A stretch of 38,652 nucleotides of DNA from Verrucomicrobia bacterium Opi.OSU.00C (GCA_002922725.1 PNEW01000008.1:1-38652), one strand, 5' to 3'. Counted from the first letter of the stretch, positions 1 through 9,886 are shown. Notes: a model not told the origin generated them from the letters alone. Numbers and translations are program-made.

Positions 1-18
1 AGATGTGTATAAGAGACA
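1..18 (+). other. Nextera mosaic-end adapter remnant
   Basis: Bases 1-18 are identical to the first 18 bases of the 19-base Tn5/Nextera mosaic end used in Illumina tagmentation libraries; base 19 differs (a instead of g). This is almost certainly untrimmed library adapter at a contig end, not genome. Biological sequence therefore starts at about base 19. The match is seen directly; the origin is established knowledge of the adapter. Confidence 0.9.
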
Positions 19-76
19 ACTTCCAATGATTCAACAAGGAAAATCAGCTAAAGAAATACTTCTTAGTTCAGATTGA
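17..76 (+). CDS. C-terminal tail of an unidentified protein (5' truncated)
   Basis: An open frame runs from the adapter junction to TGA at 74-76 and encodes a tail ending MIQQGKSAKEILLSSD. A strong rho-independent terminator follows 15 bases later, which supports this being the true 3' end of a gene. Too little remains to name the family. Confidence 0.45.
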   Translation, partial: QLPMIQQGKSAKEILLSSD

Positions 77-91
77 ACCAAAAGTTTTGAA

Positions 92-120
92 GCCTCCGTA
101 TTATCGGAGGCTTTTTTTTT
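92..120 (+). terminator. Rho-independent terminator
   Basis: Perfect 7-bp GC-rich stem (gcctccg 92-98 with cggaggc 105-111), 6-base loop, then nine T (112-120). It ends the truncated leading gene and separates it from the beta-lactamase-family gene. Confidence 0.9.
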
Positions 121-150
121 GAAATTATGATATCGTGAAAAAATTTTGGC

Positions 151-2098
151 GTGCATCCTCAACCTATCATGAATCAATCCATTTATTACGTCTCACATTT
201 TAAAGTGAAACTGATTTATTTATGTGCACTTATAATGCTTCAACTACATATATTTAACCTTGAGTTAGTTGCAGAGGATATTAACGACAAGAACAAGGTT
301 GAAGCTTTTTTTGATGAGTGGCTGGTTAAGATGATGAAATATGAACATGTCCCTGGCGCTGTTGTTGCTGTAGTTAAGGATGGTTCAATTCAAATTTTAA
401 AGGGATATGGGTACGCCAATATAAATAATAAACAGTTAATGGATCCAGTTAAAACACGGATTCGTGTGGGATCAATTTCTAAACTTGTTACCGCTACCGC
501 AGTGATTCAACTCTATGAACGCAATCAATTGGATCTTAAAACCGACATAACAAATTATGTCGAACCTGATATACTGAAAAGTTATAATGCCCCAATAACC
601 CTTCATCATTTACTCACTCATACAGGTGGTCTAGGTGAAAGATTTTTTGGCCAAACGGTAATAGATTCGAAAGATTTACTTCCTCTTGGTCAATTTCTTC
701 ACGAAGAAATACCACCACCACTGGCAAATCCGGGTGAAGTAATTAATTACTCTAATTACGGAATTTCTCTGGCAGGGTACGTTGTGGAAAAAGTTAGCCG
801 TCAACCTTTTGCTAAATATGCTCAGGATTATATATTCAGTCCTCTGGGAATGTCACAGACAAGCTTCATCCCCCCAAAAGAATGGGATGCAGAAGTGGCA
901 TTAGGTTATAATTATTTGATGGGTAAACACCGTGAGTTACCGCGTGGTCACTGGAAACCTTACCCCGCCTCCTCACTCGTTACAACGGCAAAAGACATGG
1001 CTTTATTTATGAAGGGTCATTTAAATTATGACCTTAGCAAGCCGGATGATTTTAAACAAAATTTATATCTACATACAGAATCATTAAAGCTAGTCCATGA
1101 AGAACACCATACTCTCAATCCAAATCTTCCCGGAATCGCTTATGGTTTTTGGGTATATAAAGAAAATAATCAACATCTACTCTGGCATACCGGTCATATG
1201 CCAGGTCATAGAAGCGCTTTAATTATTATGCCTGAGCATCAACTAGGGGTTTTTCTGAATTATAATGCAGACTCTAAATTTTTAAATGAATTTCTAAGTG
1301 CTTTTATTCAACGGTTTTTCTCTAGGGAAGCAACAGCTCCTAAAGCCTTCATTAACATGCCCCCCCATTTTCAATATCTCATCCTACACGGGAACGTACC
1401 GTCATAATTGGTATCCACGAACCTCCCCTGGTAAAGCCTGCGCTTTGGTAGGGATACAGGGCAAGGAGATTCGAGTAACAACGTCACCTGACAACAATGC
1501 ATTATTAATTAATGGTATTCTCAGCCAACCAATGGGTAAGGAGCTTTTTGTTCAGACAACTAATAATAAGCCCTTTGCTTTTGTACGAAATGATAAAAAT
1601 GAAGTCGTACATCTATATCTTGGAGGTATTGAAGTATATAATAAAATAAAATGGTTTAAGACAGCGTGGTTTCACAGAGGATTAATTGCTGGTATAATCA
1701 TCACATTCACACTTTTAACACTGATTTGTACCCTAATTCCTCTAAAAACAAGGAAAATAAATAATCAAAAAGAAACACCTCCAAAAATAAAAGTTATAAG
1801 AAAATATACTTTCATCCTTGCTGTTGCACCTTTGGCTTTTTTTATAGGTATTTTTATTCTTACATCCCTCGGCTCATATAAGATGATTGAGGAAATGCCA
1901 AAAATAATTCATGGTCTGCTTTGCATTCCATTATTTGCAATAGCTGCTTGCATTGGATTAATATATCACACTATCACCACCTGGAAGAGTCCCTATTTCA
2001 AAAATAGGGAAAAAATCTTTATCTTTGTTTTATTAACGGGACTCTTAATTTTTGCCTGGGGGCTTAATCACTGGAACTATTTAGGTTTTCAATTCTAG
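151..2098 (+). CDS. Beta-lactamase/serine hydrolase-family membrane protein, frameshifted
   Basis: Penicillin-binding/class C beta-lactamase-like serine hydrolase, probably exported. The start is GTG 151 or ATG 169, followed by a hydrophobic signal or anchor. Family motifs are visible: SxxK (S108-I-S-K111), YSN in a GEVINYSNYG context, and HTG near the end of the catalytic domain (LLWHTGHMPG). The first frame stops at 1407, while the frame one base over continues with a GTYR segment, a beta-rich domain and four transmembrane helices to TAG 2098. The switch maps to a run of seven C (1360-1366): with six C the reading becomes MPPIFN and runs straight through. The total length is 3n+1, fitting one extra base. 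Domain order (hydrolase, small beta domain, C-terminal membrane helices) resembles known membrane-anchored hydrolases of this family. The substrate (peptide, ester or cell-wall precursor) cannot be read from sequence. Confidence 0.85.
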
Positions 2099-2621
2099 CT
2101 TTAAGTGTGTGTTGAGATCATACTCTACAACTAATTAACAAATATTTAAAACCATAATTTTCAAATATTAATCTATAAAGGTCTACGAATTTCTCTTCTA
2201 AGGCTTAATATTATAACTTTATTTTCCCGTTAATTGGTCGGGGAAATTATATTATTTCTTATACAAGATAGAGATATAAACCCACCAGATTTTTTTGGGC
2301 AGCTCTGGATCTTAGTTAAACATAGACACTGAAAGTGCAATGATTAAGGAGATTTGCTCATTATCTATCATGCGCCAAAGGAAAGTAGAAAAAGTCATGT
2401 TAGATACTGATCTATCGAATAACTTGAATGATAAAGTTTTAAATGATCTTAGACACTTTAGGAATAAGGAGATAAGATACCTATCCATACCCATAACTTT
2501 TAGCACAAATCTTAACATTGCCCTATTGAACAAACAAAAATCATCCTTAAATAATTGAATTATTGTCCCGCTAAACTAGGGGCATTCATGATTTTTACGA
2601 AAGTAAACAGATGAAACGTAT

Positions 2622-2643
2622 AGATCCTATTTGAATAGGATCT
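2622..2643. repeat. Perfect 9-bp hairpin, 4-base loop
   Basis: agatcctat (2622-2630), loop ttga, ataggatct (2635-2643). A run of five T starts only about ten bases later (2653), so it is a weak terminator candidate at best. Its role is unknown. Confidence 0.5.
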
Positions 2644-2829
2644 CAAATTGTCATTTTTGGAAAACCCTGAATACCAGGTAGGTAAAACAACTTCTTTGTA
2701 AACCAACAATTTACTATGCCCCCAATGGGATTATAATTCCACCATTGTAGATATTGTAACTAAGGACGAAAATCGTGAAAATAATTATCAATCAATCCAA
2801 GTTATACACAAAGCTAGATTCTCACATAA

Positions 2830-2982
2830 TTGTTCGATTTTGTACAAACACAACCTTTAGATTTTCTTGGCATTCAAAATGCTTTTAAAGCTCTAAGTGA
2901 AATTATACATGATTTATGTTTGACTGATTCCACAAATATCTTGCAACTATCAAAAGCCTTTTTCGAAGATAAAGGTACTTGA
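2830..2982 (+). pseudogene. Possible gene remnant
   Basis: An open frame of 50 codons from TTG 2830 to TGA 2982 reads like an amphipathic helical protein segment (for example LDFLGIQNAFKALSEIIHDL). It has no ATG and no Shine-Dalgarno sequence, and a stop lies directly upstream at 2827-2829. It may be the 3' remnant of a decayed gene or chance. No family recognised. Confidence 0.2.
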
Positions 2983-3045
2983 TAAAAAATCAAATAATCA
3001 ATCTTTAATAATAACGAGATAAATCAATCTAAGAGGAGAATATAA

Positions 3046-4467
3046 ATGCCTAAGACTCTAAACGATATAGAAAAAATAGCGAAAGATGGAGGGATAAAAT
3101 TCGTAGACATGAGATTCTGTGATCTGCCTGGTGTTTGGCAGCACTTTTCTCTTCCTATAGAAGATCTTACAGAAGACGTATTTGGTGAAGGAATGGGCTT
3201 CGACGGCTCCAGTGTACGAGGGTTTCAGGAGATTCAAGAAAGCGACATGGTATTAGTTGCTGATCCTGATTCAGCTGTTATCGATCCTATGCTGCAAATA
3301 CCGACTATGAGTTTAACTTGTAATATTTTTGATCCTGTCACAAGAGAACCTTATAGCCGTGACCCTCGCTACATTGCCCAGAAAGCTGAAAAATTCCTCC
3401 AAAGTGAAGGAATAGCTGAAGTCAGTTACTGGGGACCCGAGCTTGAATTCTATATATTTGACGATGTCAGATTTGCCCAAAATGCACACTCTGCCTTCTA
3501 CTTTGTTGATTCAAAAGAAGGGACATGGAACTCAGGTCGCGAGGAATTTCCCAATCTTGGCTACAAACCTCGCCACAAAGAAGGTTATTTTCCTGTTCCA
3601 CCAACCGATTCATTGCAAGATCTACGTTCGGAAATTGTTCTGCGTTTGCAAGATGTAGGCGTTCAAACAGAAATACATCACCACGAAGTGGGTACAGCAG
3701 GTCAAGCCGAAATTGATATGCGCTATGCCCCCTTAACGACAATGGCTGATAGAGTCATGCAGTATAAATATATTGTACGCAATGTTTGTAAAAAGTATGA
3801 TAAATCAGTCACTTTTATGCCAAAACCGATTTTTCAAGATAATGGATCTGGTATGCATGTGCACCAAAGTTTGTGGAAAGGAGATACCAATCTATTCTAT
3901 GATGAAAACGGTTACGCACAGCTTAGCGATATGGCGAAATATTATATCGGTGGCCTTTTAAAACACGCCCCTGCCCTTCTCGCTTTCACCAATCCTACCA
4001 CTAACAGCTACAAGCGCTTGGTTCCAGGGTACGAAGCACCCGTAAACCTTGTCTACTCGCAGCGTAACCGTTCCGCTGCCGTCCGTATCCCTCTTTACTC
4101 TAAAAGTATAGCTGCAAAAAGAATAGAATTTAGATGTCCGGATCCATCCTGCAATATTTATCTCTGTTTATCCGCTATGCTTATGGCTGGGTTGGATGGG
4201 ATTCAGAATAAAATTGATCCCGGAGATCCCCAAGATAGGAATTTATATGATTTAGAACCTGAAGAAGCTAAAAAAATTAATAGTACACCTGGTTCTTTGG
4301 GAGAAGTCCTAGATAATCTTGAAGCTGATCACGAGTGGCTGCTTAGAGGTGACGTTTTCACTCCAGATGTTGTTAGTACCTGGATTAATTATAAAAGGGA
4401 GAAAGAGCTCGCTGAGTTAAATTTAAGACCTCACCCTTACGAGTTTTATATGTACTACGATTTATAA
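3046..4467 (+). CDS. glnA: Type I glutamine synthetase
   Basis: Converts glutamate, ammonia and ATP to glutamine; the main ammonia-assimilation enzyme, a cytoplasmic dodecamer. The 473-residue length is that of classical GSI. Visible hallmarks are the N-terminal grasp region with MGFDGSSVRGF, the ELEFYIFDD segment, the NGSGMHVHQS ammonia/glutamate-site motif, NRSAAVRIP, and RIEFRCPDPS. Tyr401 in NLYDLEPEE aligns with the tyrosine adenylylated by GlnE in enterobacteria, so covalent regulation is possible (the residue is seen, regulation is inferred). A strong AGAGGAG ribosome-binding site sits 8 bases before ATG. It is monocistronic: about 950 bases of noncoding DNA upstream and a terminator directly downstream. 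Confidence 0.98.
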   Translation: MPKTLNDIEKIAKDGGIKFVDMRFCDLPGVWQHFSLPIEDLTEDVFGEGMGFDGSSVRGFQEIQESDMVLVADPDSAVIDPMLQIPTMSLTCNIFDPVTREPYSRDPRYIAQKAEKFLQSEGIAEVSYWGPELEFYIFDDVRFAQNAHSAFYFVDSKEGTWNSGREEFPNLGYKPRHKEGYFPVPPTDSLQDLRSEIVLRLQDVGVQTEIHHHEVGTAGQAEIDMRYAPLTTMADRVMQYKYIVRNVCKKYDKSVTFMPKPIFQDNGSGMHVHQSLWKGDTNLFYDENGYAQLSDMAKYYIGGLLKHAPALLAFTNPTTNSYKRLVPGYEAPVNLVYSQRNRSAAVRIPLYSKSIAAKRIEFRCPDPSCNIYLCLSAMLMAGLDGIQNKIDPGDPQDRNLYDLEPEEAKKINSTPGSLGEVLDNLEADHEWLLRGDVFTPDVVSTWINYKREKELAELNLRPHPYEFYMYYDL

Positions 4468-4496
4468 ACTAGGGAATAGTAGAATAATTATCAGGA

Positions 4497-4532
4497 GCCG
4501 GAACGAGAATTAAACTCTCGTTCCGGCTTTTT
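4497..4532 (+). terminator. Rho-independent terminator of glnA
   Basis: Perfect 12-bp stem (4497-4508 with 4516-4527), loop attaaac, then a T run. It lies 30 bases after the glnA stop. Confidence 0.92.
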
Positions 4533-4642
4533 AAATGTATGTAATAAATAAGATTTTAAGAAACCATTTTTTTGTAAAAGTCCTCCAGGTATAGAATAGA
4601 TGAGTAGACTCTACAACCTTTAGTAACAAGGTTAGCAATCAC

Positions 4643-5119
4643 TCACTGCTTGTACCGAATTCTCCATAACGTATCCGAATCTTTTTTCATCTTTTTTAGT
4701 TTCTCCATTTGTCCACTCTCACAAGTACATACCCAATCCATCAGTGCCTCCGGGCTAAGTGATTGGGCCCCAAAAGCATTAATTGTTTCACAGATCATAT
4801 TATCTCTGGTTGCAACAAGTATACCTTGAGGTCTATTTGCATTAGCCACTAATTGCTCGATGATTTTATCTGCAGTTTCACCAGTAGGGGTAAAAATATA
4901 AGAAAATGTAATATCATTCGATGGGCGAACTACTTCAATTTCTCGACCACGTCCATCAAATATAAGGGTTATTCGGATACCATCATAATCGTGAATAATG
5001 CGAACCGTATCTCCCAACTGATCTCTTGCAATATCGATATTTACAGGAAAACCCTTTAGTGCAGCCCAAGCATGCAGGATATTATAGCCGTCAATAAGAA
5101 GATGTTCGCAATCTGGCAC
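4643..5119 (-). CDS. YacP/Rae1-like NYN-domain RNA-associated nuclease
   Basis: A 158-residue protein opening with HLLIDGYNILHAW, the NYN/PIN-like signature (first acidic residue plus YN) of the YacP family; Bacillus subtilis Rae1 is a ribosome-associated endoribonuclease of this family. The conserved acidic positions continue with LIFDGRG and the TADKIIEQL and VATRDNMICE segments, as expected for a PIN-like active site. The ATG at 5119 places the motif at the extreme N-terminus as in relatives. It stands alone, convergent with glnA and divergent from rpmF. Nuclease activity is inferred from family. Confidence 0.85.
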   Translation of the reverse strand: MPDCEHLLIDGYNILHAWAALKGFPVNIDIARDQLGDTVRIIHDYDGIRITLIFDGRGREIEVVRPSNDITFSYIFTPTGETADKIIEQLVANANRPQGILVATRDNMICETINAFGAQSLSPEALMDWVCTCESGQMEKLKKMKKDSDTLWRIRYKQ

Positions 5120-5484
5120 AATAAGAATAGTCGATTAATATATATTAATTGGCGTAAGAAGTTTTTACTACAAATATTAGTAAGACAATAATTTCACACA
5201 GGAAATATATTATTTGCTCGAAACTTGTAAAAGAACACTAATAAGCCTTTTATCAAAAATTATCATTTATATGATTTTTTAAAAAATGTGAATAAGCAAA
5301 GTCTATATTAAATTTTTGACTTCATTGATTTACGATAAGGTAATAGTATATAAAATTGATTACTTGACGCATAAAGAATAGTTTCTTTTATTATATAGAT
5401 TGTCGTAATAGATATGGTTTTATACACAAATAACAAATTATTGTATCTATTAGATTTTAAGCGTATGTAAAGAAAGGGACTTTT
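5120..5484. other. AT-rich intergenic region upstream of rpmF
   Basis: A divergent intergenic region of about 365 bases with no gene-like frame on the plus strand. TTGACT (5316) and TTGACG (5364) are possible -35 boxes for rpmF, but the -10 boxes at proper spacing are weak, so no promoter is called. The ribosome-binding site AAAGGGA lies just before the rpmF ATG. No yceD-type gene, which often precedes rpmF, is present. Confidence 0.5.
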
Positions 5485-5664
5485 ATGGCTGCACCAAAGC
5501 GTCAACATTCGAAGCAAAGAAGCCGCAAACGACGCGGCGCAAACCGTTTTAAAGCACCAATACTTGCAAAAGATTCGGCAGATGGCACCGTTTACAGACC
5601 ACATCGTGTGAATCCTGCTAACGGCATGTATCGTGGACGCCAAGTACTTGATGTAACGGTCTAA
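5485..5664 (+). CDS. rpmF: 50S ribosomal protein L32
   Basis: A 59-residue protein starting MAAPKRQHSKQRSRKRRGAN and ending with the conserved GMYRGRQVL segment of L32. It is a structural protein of the large ribosomal subunit. It lacks the CxxC pairs of zinc-binding L32, so it is the cysteine-free form. AAAGGGA lies 8 bases upstream of ATG. It precedes plsX and fabH, the classical rpmF-plsX-fabH order linking ribosome and fatty-acid synthesis. Confidence 0.97.
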   Translation: MAAPKRQHSKQRSRKRRGANRFKAPILAKDSADGTVYRPHRVNPANGMYRGRQVLDVTV

Positions 5665-5720
5665 TTTTACTTATAAATTGGAATAATTACACTCAAGGCT
5701 AATCTATAGCCTTCACGAAA

Positions 5721-6794
5721 ATGGGAACCGAAAGAGCCTTTGGAACTGTCGCCGTCGATGCCATGGGCGGAGATCATGGACCCTCAGAAGTAGTACGTGC
5801 AGTAAAGTTGTCTTTGGAAAAATATAAGAGTATCGAAGGTATTGTTCTCGTTGGAAATGAAAACCTATTGGAACGGCTAATTAAAGTTGAAGGGATACAT
5901 AAAAATCCTCGTATAAGCATTTATCCTGCATCTGAAATCATAGGTATGGATGAAAAACCTATTCAAAGCTTGAAACAGAAAAAAGACGCCTCCCTAGTCC
6001 GTGCTATCGAATTAGTTAAAGACGGAAAATGTCAGGCTGTGGTCAGTTGTGGTAATACAGGAAGTTTAACCGCATGCGGCATATTAAAGTTACGTCCCAT
6101 GGACGGTGTGGAACGTCCGGCCCTCGCTACTGTCATTCCAAGTAAAGATCATAGTTTCATTTTAATCGATGCTGGCGCTAATCCGATGGCTAAATCAGAC
6201 CATCTCGTCCACAACGCCATTTTGGGGAATCACTATAGTAAAGTTGTCCTCGGTCTCCAAAAACCACGCATTGGATTACTCAATATTGGACCAGAAGAAA
6301 ACAAAGGAAACGAACTAACTTACGAAACAAATAAGTTCCTGAAAAAACTGAATGGCCCTAATTTGAATTACTGTGGCATGATTGAAGGATTACAAGTATT
6401 TGAAAACAGCGTTGATGTTGTTGTATGCGATGGATTCATTGGTAATATACTTCTTAAAACATGTGAAGGACTTTTTGGTATGATTCAAAACTTTCTCAAG
6501 GAAGAAATAGGCAAAAATCCCATTAGATTAGCTGGTGCTATTCTTGCTCAAGGGGCATTCAAAAAAGTTAAGAGACGCTTAGATCCTGAAAAATATGCAG
6601 GAGCACCTTTATTAGGACTTCGCGGACATGTCCTTAAAGCTCATGGAGCAAGCACGAGCAAATATATAATTAGCGCAATTCGTATTGCTTCTCAAATAGT
6701 TCATTATGACTTAATTTCCCATACAACTGACGACATCGAGTGGGCAAATCAGATCATTCGACCACATGAAGCCAAGCCACTTACTACAAGTTGA
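5721..6794 (+). CDS. plsX: Phosphate acyltransferase PlsX
   Basis: Transfers acyl chains from acyl-ACP to phosphate, giving acyl-phosphate for PlsY in phospholipid synthesis; peripheral membrane enzyme. The 357 residues carry the family start (TVAVDAMGGDHGPSEVVRA), the SCGNTGSLTA segment, ALATVIPS, LIDAGANPM, LLNIGPEENKGNEL and VVCDGFIGNILLK. Length is normal. It is 56 bases after rpmF; a 6-bp hairpin (aaggct/agcctt, 5695-5713) lies just before the start and no good Shine-Dalgarno is visible, so translation may be weak or coupled. Confidence 0.97.
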   Translation: MGTERAFGTVAVDAMGGDHGPSEVVRAVKLSLEKYKSIEGIVLVGNENLLERLIKVEGIHKNPRISIYPASEIIGMDEKPIQSLKQKKDASLVRAIELVKDGKCQAVVSCGNTGSLTACGILKLRPMDGVERPALATVIPSKDHSFILIDAGANPMAKSDHLVHNAILGNHYSKVVLGLQKPRIGLLNIGPEENKGNELTYETNKFLKKLNGPNLNYCGMIEGLQVFENSVDVVVCDGFIGNILLKTCEGLFGMIQNFLKEEIGKNPIRLAGAILAQGAFKKVKRRLDPEKYAGAPLLGLRGHVLKAHGASTSKYIISAIRIASQIVHYDLISHTTDDIEWANQIIRPHEAKPLTTS

Positions 6795-6891
6795 GTATTG
6801 GCTAGAATAGTATCCATCTCATATTAGTAAAGCACCTTGACATAAGATCGCATTAAAGTCTTTCTGAAATTTTATTTTTACAAAAAGTTTT

Positions 6892-7894
6892 ATGAGCGCG
6901 TCGAATACATCATTAATCATCCGAGGGCTCGGTTCCTATGCACCCTCTCGAATACTCACGAACGATGAAATTTCCAAATTTGTTGATACCTCAGACGAGT
7001 GGATCCTCACACGCTCTGGAATAAGCGAACGACGTATAGCAGCTAAGGATGAAGCGTGTTCGGATATGGCTGTAAAAGCTGCCCACGAAGCCATAAAGAT
7101 GGCTAATATCACTCCGGAAGATATCGATTTACTAATTGTTGCAACAATGACGCCTGATACAATTACTCCATCCACTGCCTGCCTAGTTCAAAACAAACTT
7201 GGATTGCGACAAATCCCAAGCTTTGATGTTGGTGCTGCATGTACTGGGTTCATATATATACTTGGTATTGGGGGTGACATGCTAAAAGCAAATTCTTATC
7301 GTAATGCACTACTTATTGGGGCAGAAAAACTGTCAAGTATCCTTGACTGGCAAGATCGCTCAACTTGTGTTCTATTTGGAGATGGCGCTGGAGCTGCAGT
7401 ACTCAGTCGTTCAGATATTACCCCTGGAAGAGGTATTCTGGGAACTTATATGGAAGCCGATGGGTCGGATGCTACTATTTTAAACATGCCAGGTGGTGGT
7501 AGTAATTGCCCTGCAACTATAGATTCAGTCAATGATCGAATGCATTATTTAAAAAATGGCTGGCCGCGAGGTATTTAAAGCTGCAGTTAATGTGATGGAT
7601 AAAAGTACTCGTGAAATCCTTGAAAGATTTAATCTTTCAGCAGATGATATTTCCTGTATTATTCCTCACCAAGCAAATTTACGTATCATCGATCTTCTAT
7701 CAACCCGTCTCGGTATTAAAAAGGATAAATTTTTCGTCAACCTCGATCGTTATGGAAACACTTCAGCTGCTTCCGTACCTCTTGCCCTTGATGAAGCATT
7801 TAGAAATGGTCGTATTAAAAGTGGTGACTATGTTTTACTCATGGCATTCGGCGCAGGACTGACCTGGGCAACATCACTGATTAAATGGCAATGA
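6892..7894 (+). CDS. fabH: 3-oxoacyl-ACP synthase III FabH, frameshifted
   Basis: Initiates fatty-acid synthesis by condensing an acyl-CoA starter with malonyl-ACP. The full catalytic triad is present across two frames: Cys117 in DVGAACTGF, His in the IIPHQANLR motif, and Asn in [10 protein letters not shown]. The first frame (ATG 6892) stops at 7578 with a nonsense tail; the second carries the C-terminal third to TGA 7894. The junction is a run of six A (7551-7556); with five A the protein reads [14 protein letters not shown] without a break. The reconstructed length is 333 residues, normal for FabH. Since fabH is normally essential and everything else is conserved, either the extra A is an error or the cell tolerates or bypasses it. 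The downstream bamD-like gene overlaps the stop. Confidence 0.93.
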
Positions 7895-9226
7895 GACAAA
7901 TACGGTTTTTAAAATTCATACCCACTCTCATCATTCTGGTCTTTTCTCTTTATTTTCATGAGGGTTATGGCTTTCTCTCTGGTAAAAAGGAAGTTAAATC
8001 TCGTGACTTACCGTTAGAAATACAGGATGAACGAGCACTTGAATTAATCGAAAAGGCAAATAATTTTCGAGGGAAAAAGAAGTATAAAGATGCGATAGAA
8101 GCCTATAAGCAAGTCTATAAGAAGTATCCAACTTGTTCATTTGCCTCCGAGGCATACTATCAAATCGGGGGTATACATATGTTACGAAAGAATCATAAAA
8201 AAGCATTTACATCTTATAACTTTTCAATAGTGCGCCATCCAGATTTCCCAAGGTTTAATGAAGTTCTCGAAAAACAATTTTATATCGCTGATCTAATGAT
8301 GAATCCGAAAAGTGGCCAATATTTTTTCGGGTTAAAGTTTACTAATTATGATGCAGCTATTCAATACTTTGAAACTATTATTGGCAATGCACCCTATAGT
8401 GAATATGCTCCAAAATCACTCATGCGAGTAGCCATTATGCATAGGACACAAGGAGATCAACCTGAAGCGATTGACGCACTAGATCGGCTAATAAATTTTT
8501 ATTCTAATAGTGAAATAGCTCCCAACGCTTATCTTGCGTTGGCGGATACTTTCAGTTCAATGGTCGCAGGCCCCGATTATGATCAAGGTGCCACACGTGA
8601 AGCTATCAGTTATTATCGTGACTTTTTAATTTTATTTCCTAATAGCAATTTAATTACTGAAGGTGAAGATAAATTGGCGGACATGCAGGATGTCCATGCA
8701 CAAAGCAAATTTGTTATTGGTGAATATTATTTCAAGCGCCGTTCAAATTATCAAGCTGCTGAAGTTTTTTTTAATGACGCTATTACGGTTTCGCCAAATT
8801 CACCAACTGCTAAACGAGCTCGTGATTATCTTAATAAGATAGGTCATCTAAAAAAAACCCAAGATCGACACAAGCGATGAAATTGTAATTACTCAAGAGG
8901 AAAGAAAATCCAACCAACTGAAACTATTAAGCTCAGATAATCAATTGAATCTATCAAATGAAAATCTCGATAAATATAGTTCCTTAACTGATATTGAAAA
9001 CAAAGTAGAGGAGCTGAAAACAAATAAAAATGAGAAAACTGCACTCTTCCGACCATTTAATAACAATAGTAGGACAGAAGATGCAGATAAAAAATCACCA
9101 TCGAAAGATAAGAAAAAGGCACTCCGTTTTAAGCTATTTAATAAATCCCAGGAACCGGAAGGTGATTTAATTAAACCTAAAACCGAAATCCATCTTGATT
9201 CCCAAAATAACGCAGAGAACAATTAA
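7885..9226 (+). CDS. bamD: BamD-like TPR outer-membrane assembly protein, frameshifted
   Basis: Probable outer-membrane assembly factor: an N-terminal signal/anchor then tetratricopeptide-type repeats (for example [47 protein letters not shown]), the arrangement of BamD/YfiO proteins. The start is ATG 7885 or 7891; 7891 gives an ATGA overlap with the fabH stop, suggesting coupling. Unlike E. coli BamD, no lipobox cysteine follows the signal region. The frame stops at 8880, but one base over it continues for about 115 codons to 9226. The switch is a run of eight A (8850-8857), and with seven A the text reads [20 protein letters not shown]. The restored tail is Lys/Asn/Ser-rich and looks disordered, so its loss might be tolerated. 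Reconstructed length is about 445 residues, longer than E. coli BamD. Confidence 0.8.
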
Positions 9227-9254
9227 TAGTGATAAAGCTTCAATCAATCTTTTC

Positions 9255-9806
9255 ATGAAAGTAACAATACTCATTAATTCTGAAAAAAAGCTAATTCTTA
9301 CTTATATATTACTAGCTTTGGTTTTTGTTTTTGTTCTGGGTATAAATACCGGATGCACAAGTTACCATTTAGGTAAGTCTGCCGATATGCCTTTTAAAAC
9401 GCTTTATATTGAACCAGTGAGCAACCGGTCATTCGCACCTCAGACACAAGCCTTACTAAACGAAAACCTTATTGAAGCCTTTTTACGTGATGGACAGATA
9501 CGTATTGTTGATGAAAGTCAGGCAGAGACAACCTTGCGTGTGGTAATCACCAGGTATGACCGTGAAATAGCTGCAAGACAAAAAGATGATACTTTTCTTG
9601 GTCGGACATTCGGTGTTACGCTGGAAGTGCAAGTTTCACTTATCGATAATCTTACGGGTAACTTATATTTTGCTGGAAGAAATCTCTCCACCAACGACAA
9701 TATTTTAATAGATGATGGGTTACCTCAATCTGAGTATCAGACAATACCCGTACTTACTCGCAGTCTTGCACAGAAAATAAAAAATACTGTAATCAGTGTG
9801 TGGTAG
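9255..9806 (+). CDS. lptE: LptE-like outer-membrane lipoprotein
   Basis: A 183-residue protein with a hydrophobic signal and a cysteine at the predicted cleavage site (VLGINTGCTSYHLG), an imperfect lipobox. The mature part matches the LptE/RlpB pattern: TLYIEPVSNRSFAPQTQALL, then AETTLRVVITRYDRE and TFGVTLEVQVSL. LptE plugs the LptD barrel that inserts lipopolysaccharide. ATG 9255 is chosen over an upstream TTG (9195) because it places the signal peptide at the N-terminus. It follows the bamD-like gene by 28 bases, consistent with an envelope-assembly operon. LptE is poorly conserved, so the name is a family-level inference. Confidence 0.72.
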   Translation: MKVTILINSEKKLILTYILLALVFVFVLGINTGCTSYHLGKSADMPFKTLYIEPVSNRSFAPQTQALLNENLIEAFLRDGQIRIVDESQAETTLRVVITRYDREIAARQKDDTFLGRTFGVTLEVQVSLIDNLTGNLYFAGRNLSTNDNILIDDGLPQSEYQTIPVLTRSLAQKIKNTVISVW

Positions 9807-9886
9807 GTACATAGTTTTCATCCATTGACATGAAATAAAACTAGTTAATTCCCATCAGCAAATTATAAAAAGATTTAAATGAAAAA

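Larger units (their letters stand above)
2099..3045. other. Long AT-rich intergenic region
   Basis: About 950 bases with no convincing gene. Two short overlapping frames on opposite strands at 2312-2558 have no recognisable product and no good ribosome-binding site. A 9-bp hairpin lies at 2622-2643. A 50-codon ATG-less frame at 2830-2982 looks protein-like and may be a gene remnant. The last bases carry the glnA ribosome-binding site; no promoter was recognised with confidence. Confidence 0.6.

Noticed and set aside
2312..2558. Overlapping frames on both strands of 72-73 codons
   Set aside because: No recognisable product, no ribosome-binding site, mutual overlap; likely chance in AT-rich DNA.
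3443..3961. Several frames antisense or out of frame within glnA
   Set aside because: Shadows of a strongly conserved gene.
5316..5394. TTGACT and TTGACG as -35 boxes for rpmF
   Set aside because: -10 boxes at proper spacing are weak; two competing candidates give no clear choice.
8941..9222. Minus-strand frame opposite the bamD-like tail
   Set aside because: It is antisense to the reconstructed tail and low in complexity.
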